Assembly: GCF_001428125.1 (NCBI RefSeq)
Contig: NZ_LMSM01000001.1
Coordinates: 187,306 to 251,305, forward strand
Reading direction: 5' to 3'
DNA length: 64,000 nucleotides
Origin: Nocardioides sp. Soil774
GTDB lineage: Bacteria > Actinomycetota > Actinomycetes > Propionibacteriales > Nocardioidaceae
In this document: in pieces, positions 57,515 to 64,000 of the stretch
Layout: the number at the start of each line of letters is the position of its first letter
How positions within the stretch are numbered: the first letter of the stretch is position 1
The notes under the pieces: generated by a model
The model's database searches: none
Told to the model about the DNA's origin: nothing
Seen by the model: the letters and a program-made list of their open reading frames with translations, nothing else
Translations under genes and position numbers: made by a program

Positions 57515-58000
57515 TCAACTGAAGGGCGCGAGCAGCGAGCGCAGCAGGGCGGCCAGGCGCGTACGGTCCGCGTCGGGCAGGTCGGCCAGCAGGTCGGCCT
57601 CGGCCGCGAGCAGCGCCTCGAAGGCGCCGTCGACGGCGACCTTGCCCTCGGCGGTCAGCCGCACCAGCACGCCGCGACGGTCGTGGGGGTCGGGCAGCCG
57701 CTCGACGAGGCGGCGAGCCACCAGGCGGTCGACCCGGTTGGTCATGGTGCCGCTGGTCACGAGGGTCTCGCGGAGCAGCCGGCCGGGGGAGAGCTCGTAG
57801 GGCTCGCCGGCCCGCCGCAGCGCGGCCAGCACGTCGAACTCCCACGACTCGATGCCGTGCGCGGTGAAGGCGTCGCGGCGGGCGAGGTCGAGGTGGCGGG
57901 CGAGCCGGCTGATGCGCGAGAACACCTCGACGGGAGCGAGGTCGAGGTCGCCGCGCTCGCGGCCCCACGCCTCGACCAGGTCGTCCACCTCGTCGCGCAT
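57515..58000 (-). CDS. MarR-family transcriptional regulator
   Basis: 161 residues from ATG 58000 with AGGA 9 bases upstream; an ATG at 58045 lies inside an operator-like repeat and was rejected. Winged helix: FTAHGIESWEFDVLAALRRAGEPYELSPGRLLRETLVTSGTMTNRVDRLVARRLVERLPDPHDRRGVLVRLTAEG. Two repeats TCTTGACATCGAGA and TGTCTTGACGTCAAGACA lie just upstream and are its probable sites, allowing autoregulation. Its other target could be the divergent tam gene. Confidence 0.85.
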   Translation of the reverse strand: MRDEVDDLVEAWGRERGDLDLAPVEVFSRISRLARHLDLARRDAFTAHGIESWEFDVLAALRRAGEPYELSPGRLLRETLVTSGTMTNRVDRLVARRLVERLPDPHDRRGVLVRLTAEGKVAVDGAFEALLAAEADLLADLPDADRTRLAALLRSLLAPFS

Positions 58001-58036
58001 GACGACATCCTGCCAGAAGCCCGGTCCGGTCGAGAA

Positions 58037-58050
58037 TCTTGACATCGAGA
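58037..58050. promoter_or_regulatory. MarR operator, site 1
   Basis: TCTTGACATCGAGA, a near-palindrome that differs from the 14-base core of site 2 at two positions. Confidence 0.5.
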
Positions 58051-58072
58051 GAGATGTGGCGGAGGGTGGAGA

Positions 58073-58090
58073 TGTCTTGACGTCAAGACA
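58073..58090. promoter_or_regulatory. MarR operator, site 2
   Basis: TGTCTTGACGTCAAGACA is a perfect 18-bp palindrome between marR and the divergent methyltransferase gene. Confidence 0.6.
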
Positions 58091-58108
58091 CTTCTGTCGT
58101 CATCCCTG

Positions 58109-58171
58109 GGTAGTCCGCTGCAATCGGCCGGTCCGCACGGTCACTTCACCGGCCGAACGCAGCGGACTACC
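58109..58171. repeat. Nested hairpin, GGTAGTCCGC type, between divergent genes
   Basis: Outer arms GGTAGTCCGCTGC/GCAGCGGACTACC pair over 13 bp and inner arms TCGGCCGGT/ACCGGCCGA over 9 bp, with AA and AC between the stems. It is not at a gene end: marR and tam are transcribed away from it, so it is not an obvious terminator. Confidence 0.55.
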
Positions 58172-58211
58172 GTCCGGGGGTGTGGACAGACGCCCGCAGG
58201 GAGGAGCCGAC

Positions 58212-59024
58212 ATGACCCACAGCTGGGACCCCGACCGCTACCTGGCGTACGCCGACGAGCGGGGCCGCCCCTTCGTCGACCTGCTCGCCCGGGTGCCCGC
58301 CGAGACGCCGCGCACCGTCGTCGACCTGGGCTGCGGCCCGGGCAACCTCACCGCGCTCCTGGCCGACCGCTGGCCGGGCGCGGACGTCACCGGGATCGAC
58401 AGCAGCACCGAGATGATCGCCGCGGCACGCGCGCTCGACGGCGTGACGTGGGAGGTCGCCGACCTGCGCGACTGGGCCCGCCCCGACCCGCTGGCGCTGC
58501 GCGCGCCCGTCGACGTGCTCGTCTCCAACGCCACCCTCCAGTGGCTGCCCGACCACCTCGAGCTGCTGGGGTCGCTCGTCGACCGGGTGGCGCCGGGCGG
58601 CTGGCTGGCCTTCCAGGTGCCGGGCAACTTCGACGAGCCCAGCCACACCCTCCGCTCCGACATCGCCGAGCGCGCCCCCTATGCCGAGCACGTGCGCGAC
58701 GTCGCGGTGCCCGCGAGTCACGAGCCCGACGACTACCTGCGCGTCCTGGTCGAGCTCGGGTGCGAGGTCGACGTGTGGGAGACGACGTACTTCCACGTGC
58801 TGACGGGCCCCGACCCCGTCTTCGGCTGGGTCTCCGGCACGGGTGCGCGACCCACGCTGCAGGCGCTCCCCGACGACCTGCGCCCGCTCTTCGAGGAGGA
58901 GTTCCGCGCGCTGCTGCGCGAGGCCTACCCGCCCGACGCGGCGGGCCGCGTGGTGATGCCGTTCCGCCGGATCTTCGCGGTGGCGCACAAGCCCGCACGC
59001 GACGACGTACGAGCCGCCGGCTGA
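58212..59024 (+). CDS. tam: Trans-aconitate 2-methyltransferase
   Basis: 270 residues from ATG 58212 with GGGAGGAG upstream. WDPDRYLAYADERGRPFVDLLARV, VVDLGCGPGNLTALLADRWPGADVTGIDSSTEMI, and LVSNATLQWLPDHLELL are the Tam pattern; AFQVPGNFDEPSHTLRSDIAE is also typical. It methylates trans-aconitate with SAM to relieve inhibition of aconitase. It is divergent from a MarR gene and could be controlled by it. Confidence 0.88.
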   Translation: MTHSWDPDRYLAYADERGRPFVDLLARVPAETPRTVVDLGCGPGNLTALLADRWPGADVTGIDSSTEMIAAARALDGVTWEVADLRDWARPDPLALRAPVDVLVSNATLQWLPDHLELLGSLVDRVAPGGWLAFQVPGNFDEPSHTLRSDIAERAPYAEHVRDVAVPASHEPDDYLRVLVELGCEVDVWETTYFHVLTGPDPVFGWVSGTGARPTLQALPDDLRPLFEEEFRALLREAYPPDAAGRVVMPFRRIFAVAHKPARDDVRAAG

Positions 59025-59081
59025 TGCGGCTGCACGTGGCGGCACCTGTTCCCTGCCCGGACGGGACCTCCGACCCTGTCC

Positions 59082-59109
59082 CCACATAAACCCCCGGGGG
59101 TATATGTGG
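59082..59109 (+). promoter_or_regulatory. CsoR/CstR-like operator with overlapping promoter
   Basis: A 28-base inverted repeat with one mismatched pair: CCACATAAACCCCC followed by GGGGGTATATGTGG. The CCCCCGGGGG centre is typical of CsoR/CstR sites. TATATG (59101-59106) is 6 bases before the ATG at 59113, so the operator covers the promoter. The regulator gene is not in the window. Confidence 0.6.
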
Positions 59110-59112
59110 AGC

Positions 59113-60408
59113 ATGACCACCACACCCCCCAGGCTCCTGGTGCTCGGCGGCGGCACTGCCGGCACGATGGTCGCCAACAAGGTCCACAAGGTCCTGCCCG
59201 ACTGGGACGTGACCCTCGTCGACCGCGACGACGTGCACGACTACCAGCCCGGCTACCTCTTCATGCCGTTCGGGATGAACACCCCCGAGCAGGTCCGCCG
59301 GTCGAAGCGCCGCTTCATCGACCCCGCGACCCGGATCGTGACGGGCGAGGTCGACCGCGTCGACGCGGACGGCCGCCGGGTGGTGCTCGAGGACGGCACC
59401 GTCCTCGACTACGACCACCTCGTCATCGCGTCCGGCACCACGCCCCGCCCGGACCAGACCCCCGGCATGCTGGGCGAGGGCTGGCACAAGAGCGTCAACG
59501 AGTTCTACACGTTCGAGGGCTCCCTGGCGCTGCGTGACAACCTCGCCGCCTTCGAGGGCGGGCGCCTGGTCGTGCACATCACCGAGCTGCCGTTCAAGTG
59601 CCCCGTGGCGCCCCTGGAGTTCACCTTCCTCGCCGATGACTGGCTGCGCCAGCACGGTCTGCGCGAGCGCACCGAGCTCGTCTTCGTCACCCCGCTGGAC
59701 GGCGCGTTCACCAAGCCCGTCGCGAGCCGTGAGCTGGGGCACGCACTCGAGGAGCGCCACGTCACCGTCGAGACGGACTTCATGGTCGAGTCGGTCGACC
59801 AGGAGGCCAAGGTGCTGCGGTCCTACGACGAGCGCGAGGTGCCGTACGACCTGCTCGTGACCGTGCCGCTCAACATGGGCGCCGACTTCGTCGAGCGGTC
59901 CGGGCTGGGCGACGAGCTCAACTACGTCACCGTCGACAAGCACACCATGCAGTACCTCCCGCAGGGCGACCGTCCCGCGCACCCGGAGATCTTCGCGCTG
60001 GGCGACGCCGCCAACCTGCCGACCTCCAAGGCCGGCTCGGTGGCCCACTTCTCGGTGGAGGTCTTCATCGACAACCTGGTCCAGCTCGCGCACGGCAGGC
60101 CGATGACGCACTCCTTCGACGGTCACGCCAACTGCTTCGTGGAGTCCGGGCACGGCAAGGCCCTGCTGCTCGACTTCAACTACGAGACCGAGCCGCTCAC
60201 GGGCACCTTCCCGGTCCCGGGCGTCGGCCCGCTGCGACTGCTCAAGGAGAGCCGCTTCAACCACCTGTCCAAGCTGGCGTTCCGCCACATCTACTGGAAC
60301 GCCCTGCTCCCCGGCCGGCCGCTGGGGCTGAAGCCGCAGATGTCCATGGCCGGCAAGCACCCCGAAGGCCCACCTGCCGCCATGTCGGCGTCGATGAGAG
60401 AGGAATGA
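59113..60408 (+). CDS. Sulfide:quinone oxidoreductase-like flavoprotein
   Basis: 431 residues. An FAD-binding motif VLGGGTAGTMVANKVHK is at the N-terminus; DYQPGYLFMPFG, ASGTTPRPDQTPGM and FALGDAANLPTSKAGSVAHFSVEV fit the SQR family. Two conserved-position Cys, C163 (PFKCPVAP) and C341 (ANCFVES), could carry the sulfur bridge. It oxidises sulfide to sulfane sulfur and passes electrons to quinone. The operon continues with TusE- and DsrE-like proteins. A CsoR/CstR-like operator sits at its start. Confidence 0.85.
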   Translation: MTTTPPRLLVLGGGTAGTMVANKVHKVLPDWDVTLVDRDDVHDYQPGYLFMPFGMNTPEQVRRSKRRFIDPATRIVTGEVDRVDADGRRVVLEDGTVLDYDHLVIASGTTPRPDQTPGMLGEGWHKSVNEFYTFEGSLALRDNLAAFEGGRLVVHITELPFKCPVAPLEFTFLADDWLRQHGLRERTELVFVTPLDGAFTKPVASRELGHALEERHVTVETDFMVESVDQEAKVLRSYDEREVPYDLLVTVPLNMGADFVERSGLGDELNYVTVDKHTMQYLPQGDRPAHPEIFALGDAANLPTSKAGSVAHFSVEVFIDNLVQLAHGRPMTHSFDGHANCFVESGHGKALLLDFNYETEPLTGTFPVPGVGPLRLLKESRFNHLSKLAFRHIYWNALLPGRPLGLKPQMSMAGKHPEGPPAAMSASMREE

Positions 60409-60410
60409 GC

Positions 60411-60725
60411 ATGCCCACCACCACCATCTCCGGGCGCACGCTCGAGGTGAACGAGGAAGGCTTCCTCGTCCACCCCGACGACTGGACCGAGGACCTGGGC
60501 GTCGAGCTGGCCCGGTTGATCGGGATCGAGATGACCGAGGCCCACTGGGTGCCCATCCGGTTCCTGCGCACCGACCACGCCGCCATGGGGGAGACGCCGA
60601 CCCTGCGTCGGGTCAGCACCCAGACCGGCATCGACGTGAAGACCCTGTTCGGGCTCTTCCCCAAGAAGCCCGCCAAGAAGATGGCCTACGTGGCCGGACT
60701 GCCCAAGCCGAAGGGATGTGTGTGA
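60411..60725 (+). CDS. tusE: TusE/DsrC-family sulfur carrier
   Basis: 104 residues from ATG 60411, preferred over ATG 60405 because AGAGGA is then correctly spaced. LEVNEEGFLVHPDDWTEDLGVELARLIGIEMTEAHW is the family start, and the C-terminus is AGLPKPKGCV with the penultimate Cys (103) that carries sulfur. The second Cys of true DsrC is absent, making it TusE-like. It would accept persulfide sulfur from DsrE-type proteins. Confidence 0.85.
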   Translation: MPTTTISGRTLEVNEEGFLVHPDDWTEDLGVELARLIGIEMTEAHWVPIRFLRTDHAAMGETPTLRRVSTQTGIDVKTLFGLFPKKPAKKMAYVAGLPKPKGCV

Positions 60726-60726
60726 C

Positions 60727-61281
60727 ATGACCACCGACGTGACCTCCCAGGTGAACGAGGAGACCTCCTTCGTCCCGTCGTTCGACGACGAGGCGGAGTC
60801 CGGCCGCAAGCTGGCCATCATCTGCTCCAAGGGAAACCTCGACATGGCCTACCCGGCGCTGATCCTGGGCAACGCGGCCCTCGGTGAGGGCATCGAGGTG
60901 CACCTGTTCTTCACGTTCTGGGGCTTCGACATGATCAACAAAAGGACCCAGGGCGACCTGCAGTTCTCCTACCTCGGCAACACCGCCATGCACCCCCCGG
61001 GGATGTTCGGCGTGCACATGCCGCAGGGGATGGCAGGCCTGCCCGGCATGACGGCTGCGACGACGAAGATGATGAAGAAGCAGATCGCCGACCTCGACGT
61101 GCCGGAGGTGCCGGAGTTCCTGGAGATGATCCACGCCTCCGGCGGTCACCTGTGGGCGTGCCGGATGAGCGCCGACATGATGAAGCTGCACGAGGACGAC
61201 CTCATCGACGAGGTCGAGGGCATCATCTCGGCCAGCGACTTCATGGAGCTCACCGACGGGGCCCAGTTGCTCTTCATCTGA
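60727..61281 (+). CDS. DsrE2-like sulfurtransferase
   Basis: 184 residues. KLAIICSKGNLDMAYPALILGNAALGEGIEVHLFFTFWGFDMINK is typical of DsrE/DsrF-like (DsrE2) proteins, with a conserved Cys33 near the N-terminus; a second Cys (145) lies in LWACRMSADMMKLHEDDLI. Met-rich helices in the middle suggest membrane contact. It likely carries persulfide sulfur between SQR and TusE. It begins one base after the TusE stop. Confidence 0.85.
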   Translation: MTTDVTSQVNEETSFVPSFDDEAESGRKLAIICSKGNLDMAYPALILGNAALGEGIEVHLFFTFWGFDMINKRTQGDLQFSYLGNTAMHPPGMFGVHMPQGMAGLPGMTAATTKMMKKQIADLDVPEVPEFLEMIHASGGHLWACRMSADMMKLHEDDLIDEVEGIISASDFMELTDGAQLLFI

Positions 61282-61333
61282 CTGGCGGCACAACCGGGGT
61301 GCGCCCGTTCGGCGCATCGGCGAGGATCCGGGG

Positions 61334-61906
61334 ATGCTGCTGCTGATCCTCGGACCACCCGCCGTCGGCAAGATGACCGTCGGGCGCGCGATCGCCGACC
61401 GCTCGGACTTCCGGCTGTTCCACAACCACCACTCGATCGAGATGCTGCTCGACGTCTTCGACTACGGCACGCCGCCCTTCCGCACGCTCAACACCGAGAT
61501 CCGCAGCCGCGTGATCGAGGAGGCTGCGGCCGCCGGCACCGACCTGGTCTTCACGTTCGTGATGGGCATGGACGAGCAGGCGGAGGCCGACTACCTCGCC
61601 CGCCTGCTCGCGCCGTACGCCGACGACGTGGCGGTGGTCGAGCTGGTGGCCGGCCTCGACACGCGCCTGGTCCGCAACCGTACCGAGCACCGACTGGCGG
61701 AGAAGAAGTCCAAGCGCGACGTGGAGTGGTCGGACGACAACGTCCGCCAGCTCGAGGCGGACTACCGGATGACCTCGGAGCCCGGGCGGGACGCACCGGG
61801 CGAGCGCGTCCTCGCGCGGTGGCCGCACCTCGTCGTGGACAACACCGACCTCGGCCCGGACGAGGTGGCCGGCCGGGTGCTGGCGTGGCTGGTTACCGTC
61901 CAGTAA
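61334..61906 (+). CDS. P-loop kinase-like protein
   Basis: 190 residues. The N-terminus MLLLILGPPAVGKMTVGRAIA is a Walker A loop; HNHHSIEMLLDVFDYG and the shape of the rest resemble small nucleotide- or shikimate-kinase-like proteins found in actinobacteria. LVRNRTEHRLAEKKSKRDVEWSDDNVRQLEADYRM is a helical lid-like region. Substrate unknown. Its stop codon TAA is part of the next gene's -10 box. Confidence 0.7.
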   Translation: MLLLILGPPAVGKMTVGRAIADRSDFRLFHNHHSIEMLLDVFDYGTPPFRTLNTEIRSRVIEEAAAAGTDLVFTFVMGMDEQAEADYLARLLAPYADDVAVVELVAGLDTRLVRNRTEHRLAEKKSKRDVEWSDDNVRQLEADYRMTSEPGRDAPGERVLARWPHLVVDNTDLGPDEVAGRVLAWLVTVQ

Positions 61907-61909
61907 CAT
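61904..61909 (+). promoter_or_regulatory. -10 box of DUF4442 gene
   Basis: TAACAT, 6 bases before the ATG at 61916, made in part from the TAA stop codon of the kinase-like gene. Confidence 0.45.
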
Positions 61910-61915
61910 CGCGGC

Positions 61916-62386
61916 ATGCCTGCCGTCCTGGACCTCTGGAAGAAGACCTCCGCGCTGCCGCTGGGGGAGCGGGTCTTCTCGTACGCCTTCAGCCGCAAGG
62001 CGCCCTACTTCGCCACCATCCGGCCGCGGTTCACCGTGATCGAGCCCGACCACGCCGAGCTGGTGATCCCCGAGCGCCGCCGCGTGCACAACCACATCGG
62101 CACGGTGCACGCGATCGCGCTGTGCAACGGCCTCGAGGCGGCGATGGGCGCGCTCGCCGAGGCGACGATCCCGCGCGACCGTCGCTGGATCCCCAAGGGC
62201 ATGGAGGTCGCCTACACCGCCAAGGCGTCCTCCGACATCACCTGCATCGCCGAGACCGACCCGGAGCAGTGGACCGCCGAGCTCGGCGAGGGCTACGACC
62301 TGCCCGTGCGGGTGCGCGGGGTGCGCACCGACGGCACGGTCGTGGTCGAGGGTGAGATCAGGTTGTGGGTCTCAGCCAAGCGCTGA
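61916..62386 (+). CDS. DUF4442 hotdog-fold protein
   Basis: 156 residues. FSYAFSRKAPYFATIRPRFTVIEPDHAELVIPERRRVHNHIGTVHAIALCNGLEAAMGALAEA is the DUF4442 arrangement, related to acyl-CoA thioesterases of the PaaI/YiiD type. The Asn-His-Ile-Gly-Thr-Val-His segment probably lines the active site. Its stop is followed directly by the convergent gluD stop. Confidence 0.8.
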   Translation: MPAVLDLWKKTSALPLGERVFSYAFSRKAPYFATIRPRFTVIEPDHAELVIPERRRVHNHIGTVHAIALCNGLEAAMGALAEATIPRDRRWIPKGMEVAYTAKASSDITCIAETDPEQWTAELGEGYDLPVRVRGVRTDGTVVVEGEIRLWVSAKR

Positions 62387-63241
62387 TCAGGTGTTGCGGC
62401 CGCCGTCGAGGTTGCCCACCCGGGTGAGCTCGAGCGGGTTCTTCTCGCCCACCAGCCGCTTCTGCACGCGCGTCGCGATCCAGGTGAGGATCAGGTTCAC
62501 GATGACGTAGAGCGCCGTGATCACGATCGCTGTCGGCACCTGGTTGCGGAACTCGAGGTAGATCGGCTTGCCGACGGCGGTGAGGCCGGGCGCGAGGATG
62601 TAGTAGCCGAGGCTGGTGTCCTTCAGCGCCACGACCATCTGGCTGATGATCGAGGGCAGCATGATCTTCACGCCCTGCGGCAGCAGCACCGACGTCATCA
62701 CCTGCGACTTGCGCATGCCGATGGCGTACGCCGCCTCCGACTGGCCCGTGGGCACGGCGTTGATACCGGCGCGGAACACCTCGGCGAGGACCGAGCCGTT
62801 GTAGAGCGTGAGCGCGATGACCACGCACCAGAACGGGCTGAGCGGCCCGTTGCCGATCGCGAGGAGGTAGAACGCGAACACCATCAGCAGCAGGACCGGG
62901 GCCGCGCGGAAGAACTCCACGACCAGCCAGGCCGGCCACCGGATCCACGCGCGGTCGGAGAGCTTGCCGATGCCGAGGAACAGCCCGATGACGACGGCGA
63001 AGATGATGGAGAAGAACGCCATCTTGAGCGTCTCGAGCAGGCCGTCGACCAGGACGTACTGGATGTACTTCGGGGTGACGTAGGGCTCCCAGAGGGCGTA
63101 CTCGAGCTGGCTGCGGTCGTAGAGCTTCCAGACCGCGAAGGCGACCAGGGCAGCCAGCGCGACAACGCTGACGACGGTGTAGGCGCGGTGCCGGGCGACG
63201 GTCTTCGGGCCGGGGGCGTCGAACAGGACGGACGTGGTCAT
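62387..63241 (-). CDS. gluD: Glutamate-type ABC importer permease GluD
   Basis: 284 residues from ATG 63241. Six hydrophobic segments; the amino-acid permease loop LYNGSVLAEVFRAGINAVPTGQSEAAYAIGMRKSQVMTSVLLPQGVKIMLPSIISQMVVALKDTSLGYYI matches the HisM/GlnP type EAA region. It is coupled to gluC by a 4-base overlap. The long N-terminal segment before the first loop is typical of GluD in corynebacteria. Confidence 0.9.
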   Translation of the reverse strand: MTTSVLFDAPGPKTVARHRAYTVVSVVALAALVAFAVWKLYDRSQLEYALWEPYVTPKYIQYVLVDGLLETLKMAFFSIIFAVVIGLFLGIGKLSDRAWIRWPAWLVVEFFRAAPVLLLMVFAFYLLAIGNGPLSPFWCVVIALTLYNGSVLAEVFRAGINAVPTGQSEAAYAIGMRKSQVMTSVLLPQGVKIMLPSIISQMVVALKDTSLGYYILAPGLTAVGKPIYLEFRNQVPTAIVITALYVIVNLILTWIATRVQKRLVGEKNPLELTRVGNLDGGRNT

Positions 63242-63927
63242 CGGGCCACCTTCACCTTGCGCTCGGCGGCGTAGGAGGCCAGCGAGACCACCTCGACGAT
63301 GACGATGTAGCCGACGGCGAACGCCAGGAAGATCCCGATGCGCTGGTCGGCGTTGTTGTTGGTGAGCGCCCGCATGGTGGCCACGGCCTCGGCCATGCCG
63401 AAGGCCGCCGCGACGGACGTGTTCTTGATCAGTGCGATGAGCACGCTGGTCATCGGCGGGATGACTGCGCGCGCCGCCTGGGGGAGCACGACGAGCTTCA
63501 TCGACTGGCTGAAGGTGAGCCCGATCGCGCGACCCGCCTCGGCCTGGCCGAGGGGGACGGCGTTGACACCGGAGCGCATCGCCTCGCAGACGAACGCGGA
63601 GGTGTAGAGCGTCAGCGCGATGCACGAGCGGACGAAGAACGCCGAGACGTTCCACCCGCCGATCTCGACGTCCTCGACGAACTTGAAGTTGTAGCCCAGC
63701 ACCGGCATCGCGATGGCCATGAAGATGAAGATCATCAGCAGCGGCGTGTTGCGGAAGAGCGTGACGTAGAGCGCGGCGGCCTTGTTGAGGATCGACACGG
63801 GCCCGACACGCAGGACCGCGAGGATCGTGCCCCAGATGAGGGAGGCGATGCCGGAGACGACGAACAGGCCGATCGTCAGGCCGAATGCCTTCAGGTAGTC
63901 GTCGAAGTTCGAGAACACCGCGTCCAT
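63238..63927 (-). CDS. gluC: Glutamate-type ABC importer permease GluC
   Basis: 229 residues from ATG 63927 with AGGAG upstream. LYTSAFVCEAMRSGVNAVPLGQAEAGRAIGLTFSQSMKLVVLPQAARAVIPPMTSVLIALIKNTSVAAAFG is the permease signature (EAA loop), with about five membrane helices. It should pair with GluD. A strong hairpin separates it from the upstream gene of the same operon, probably the substrate-binding protein. Confidence 0.9.
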   Translation of the reverse strand: MDAVFSNFDDYLKAFGLTIGLFVVSGIASLIWGTILAVLRVGPVSILNKAAALYVTLFRNTPLLMIFIFMAIAMPVLGYNFKFVEDVEIGGWNVSAFFVRSCIALTLYTSAFVCEAMRSGVNAVPLGQAEAGRAIGLTFSQSMKLVVLPQAARAVIPPMTSVLIALIKNTSVAAAFGMAEAVATMRALTNNNADQRIGIFLAFAVGYIVIVEVVSLASYAAERKVKVAR

Positions 63928-63947
63928 GCAGTGGGCTCCTCTCTGGT

Positions 63948-63980
63948 GGACGCCGGCGGGCACGAGGCCCGCCGGCGTCC
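63948..63980 (-). terminator. Intercistronic hairpin upstream of gluC
   Basis: Arms GGACGCCGGCGGG and CCCGCCGGCGTCC are perfect over 13 bp with the 7-base loop CACGAGG. It lies between the preceding gene's stop and gluC and may lower expression of the permeases relative to the binding protein. Confidence 0.55.
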
Positions 63981-63982
63981 GA

Positions 63983-64000
63983 TCAGTGCTGGTTCAGCGG
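63983..64000 (-). CDS. Last codons of the upstream gene, probably gluB
   Basis: The minus strand at the window edge reads codons for PLNQH followed by TGA. Position before gluC and gluD suggests the glutamate-binding protein gene. The 18 bases alone cannot prove it. Confidence 0.4.
   Translation of the reverse strand, partial: PLNQH

Overview
The window is high-GC DNA (about 70% GC) from an actinobacterium. It carries the divisome gene sepX next to a molybdopterin gene block, an RpfB resuscitation factor, an LCP cell-wall protein, a eukaryotic-type UDP-glucose pyrophosphorylase, a 6C-type small RNA, mycobacterial-type SerC and actinobacterial regulators. Codon use and dispersed repeats of the form TGGTCGAGGAGG...TCACGAGACCC suggest Nocardioides or a close relative (inference). 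No prophage, insertion sequence, CRISPR array or rRNA operon is visible. Most of the window looks like core or near-core chromosome.

Layout. 2-4955: WbqC-like fragment, MauE/thioredoxin protein, DUF1707 protein, Tat-exported surface protein, MFS pump and a DUF2384-like protein. 4964-9422: typA/bipA, an M4 protease with an emfourin-like tail, topoisomerase IB. 9485-13845: serC, a zinc-ribbon membrane protein, a GNAT enzyme, a secreted protein, a DCC protein, citrate synthase. 14047-17320: large secreted Asp-box protein, lipoprotein, pdxH. 17490-24252: TetR plus a heterodimeric ABC exporter, then a leader peptide, a DHA2-type MFS pump and MarR. 24361-32403: alpha-glucosidase, thioesterase-like protein, a frameshifted dtxR/ideR, sir2, DUF2277, beta-propeller protein, saccharopine-dehydrogenase-like enzyme, ABM-like protein. 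32545-40611: tRNA-Arg, SulP transporter with divergent MerR, LCP protein, mscL, CpaB-like protein, FmdB protein, penicillin acylase. 40678-46677: 5-FCL, UDPGP, moeA-moaC-mog, GNAT, sepX, tRNA-Ala. 47086-50524: response regulator, 6C RNA, small proteins, protein mannosyltransferase. 50580-57511: rsmI-tatD-rpfB-ksgA-ispE-ABC-F. 57515-64000: MarR, tam, an SQR-TusE-DsrE2 sulfur operon, P-loop kinase, DUF4442 protein, gluC/gluD and the last codons of the upstream gene.

How the genes work together. Three drug-export modules each have a local regulator or regulatory leader: the TetR/ABC pair, the leader-peptide/MFS/MarR set, and the solo MFS. The 59113-61281 operon looks like sulfide oxidation with sulfur-carrier proteins under a CsoR/CstR-like operator. 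moeA-moaC-mog are molybdopterin genes translationally coupled to UDPGP. gluC/gluD are permeases of a glutamate-type ABC importer.

The most interesting non-coding signals are: a possible WhiB7-type promoter with a 12-codon leader peptide and mutually exclusive hairpins; many TAnnnT boxes placed 6-8 bases before start codons, implying leaderless mRNAs; a 6C RNA; and several families of intergenic palindromes, two of which form the 3' ends of genes. No clearly new multi-gene system was found.
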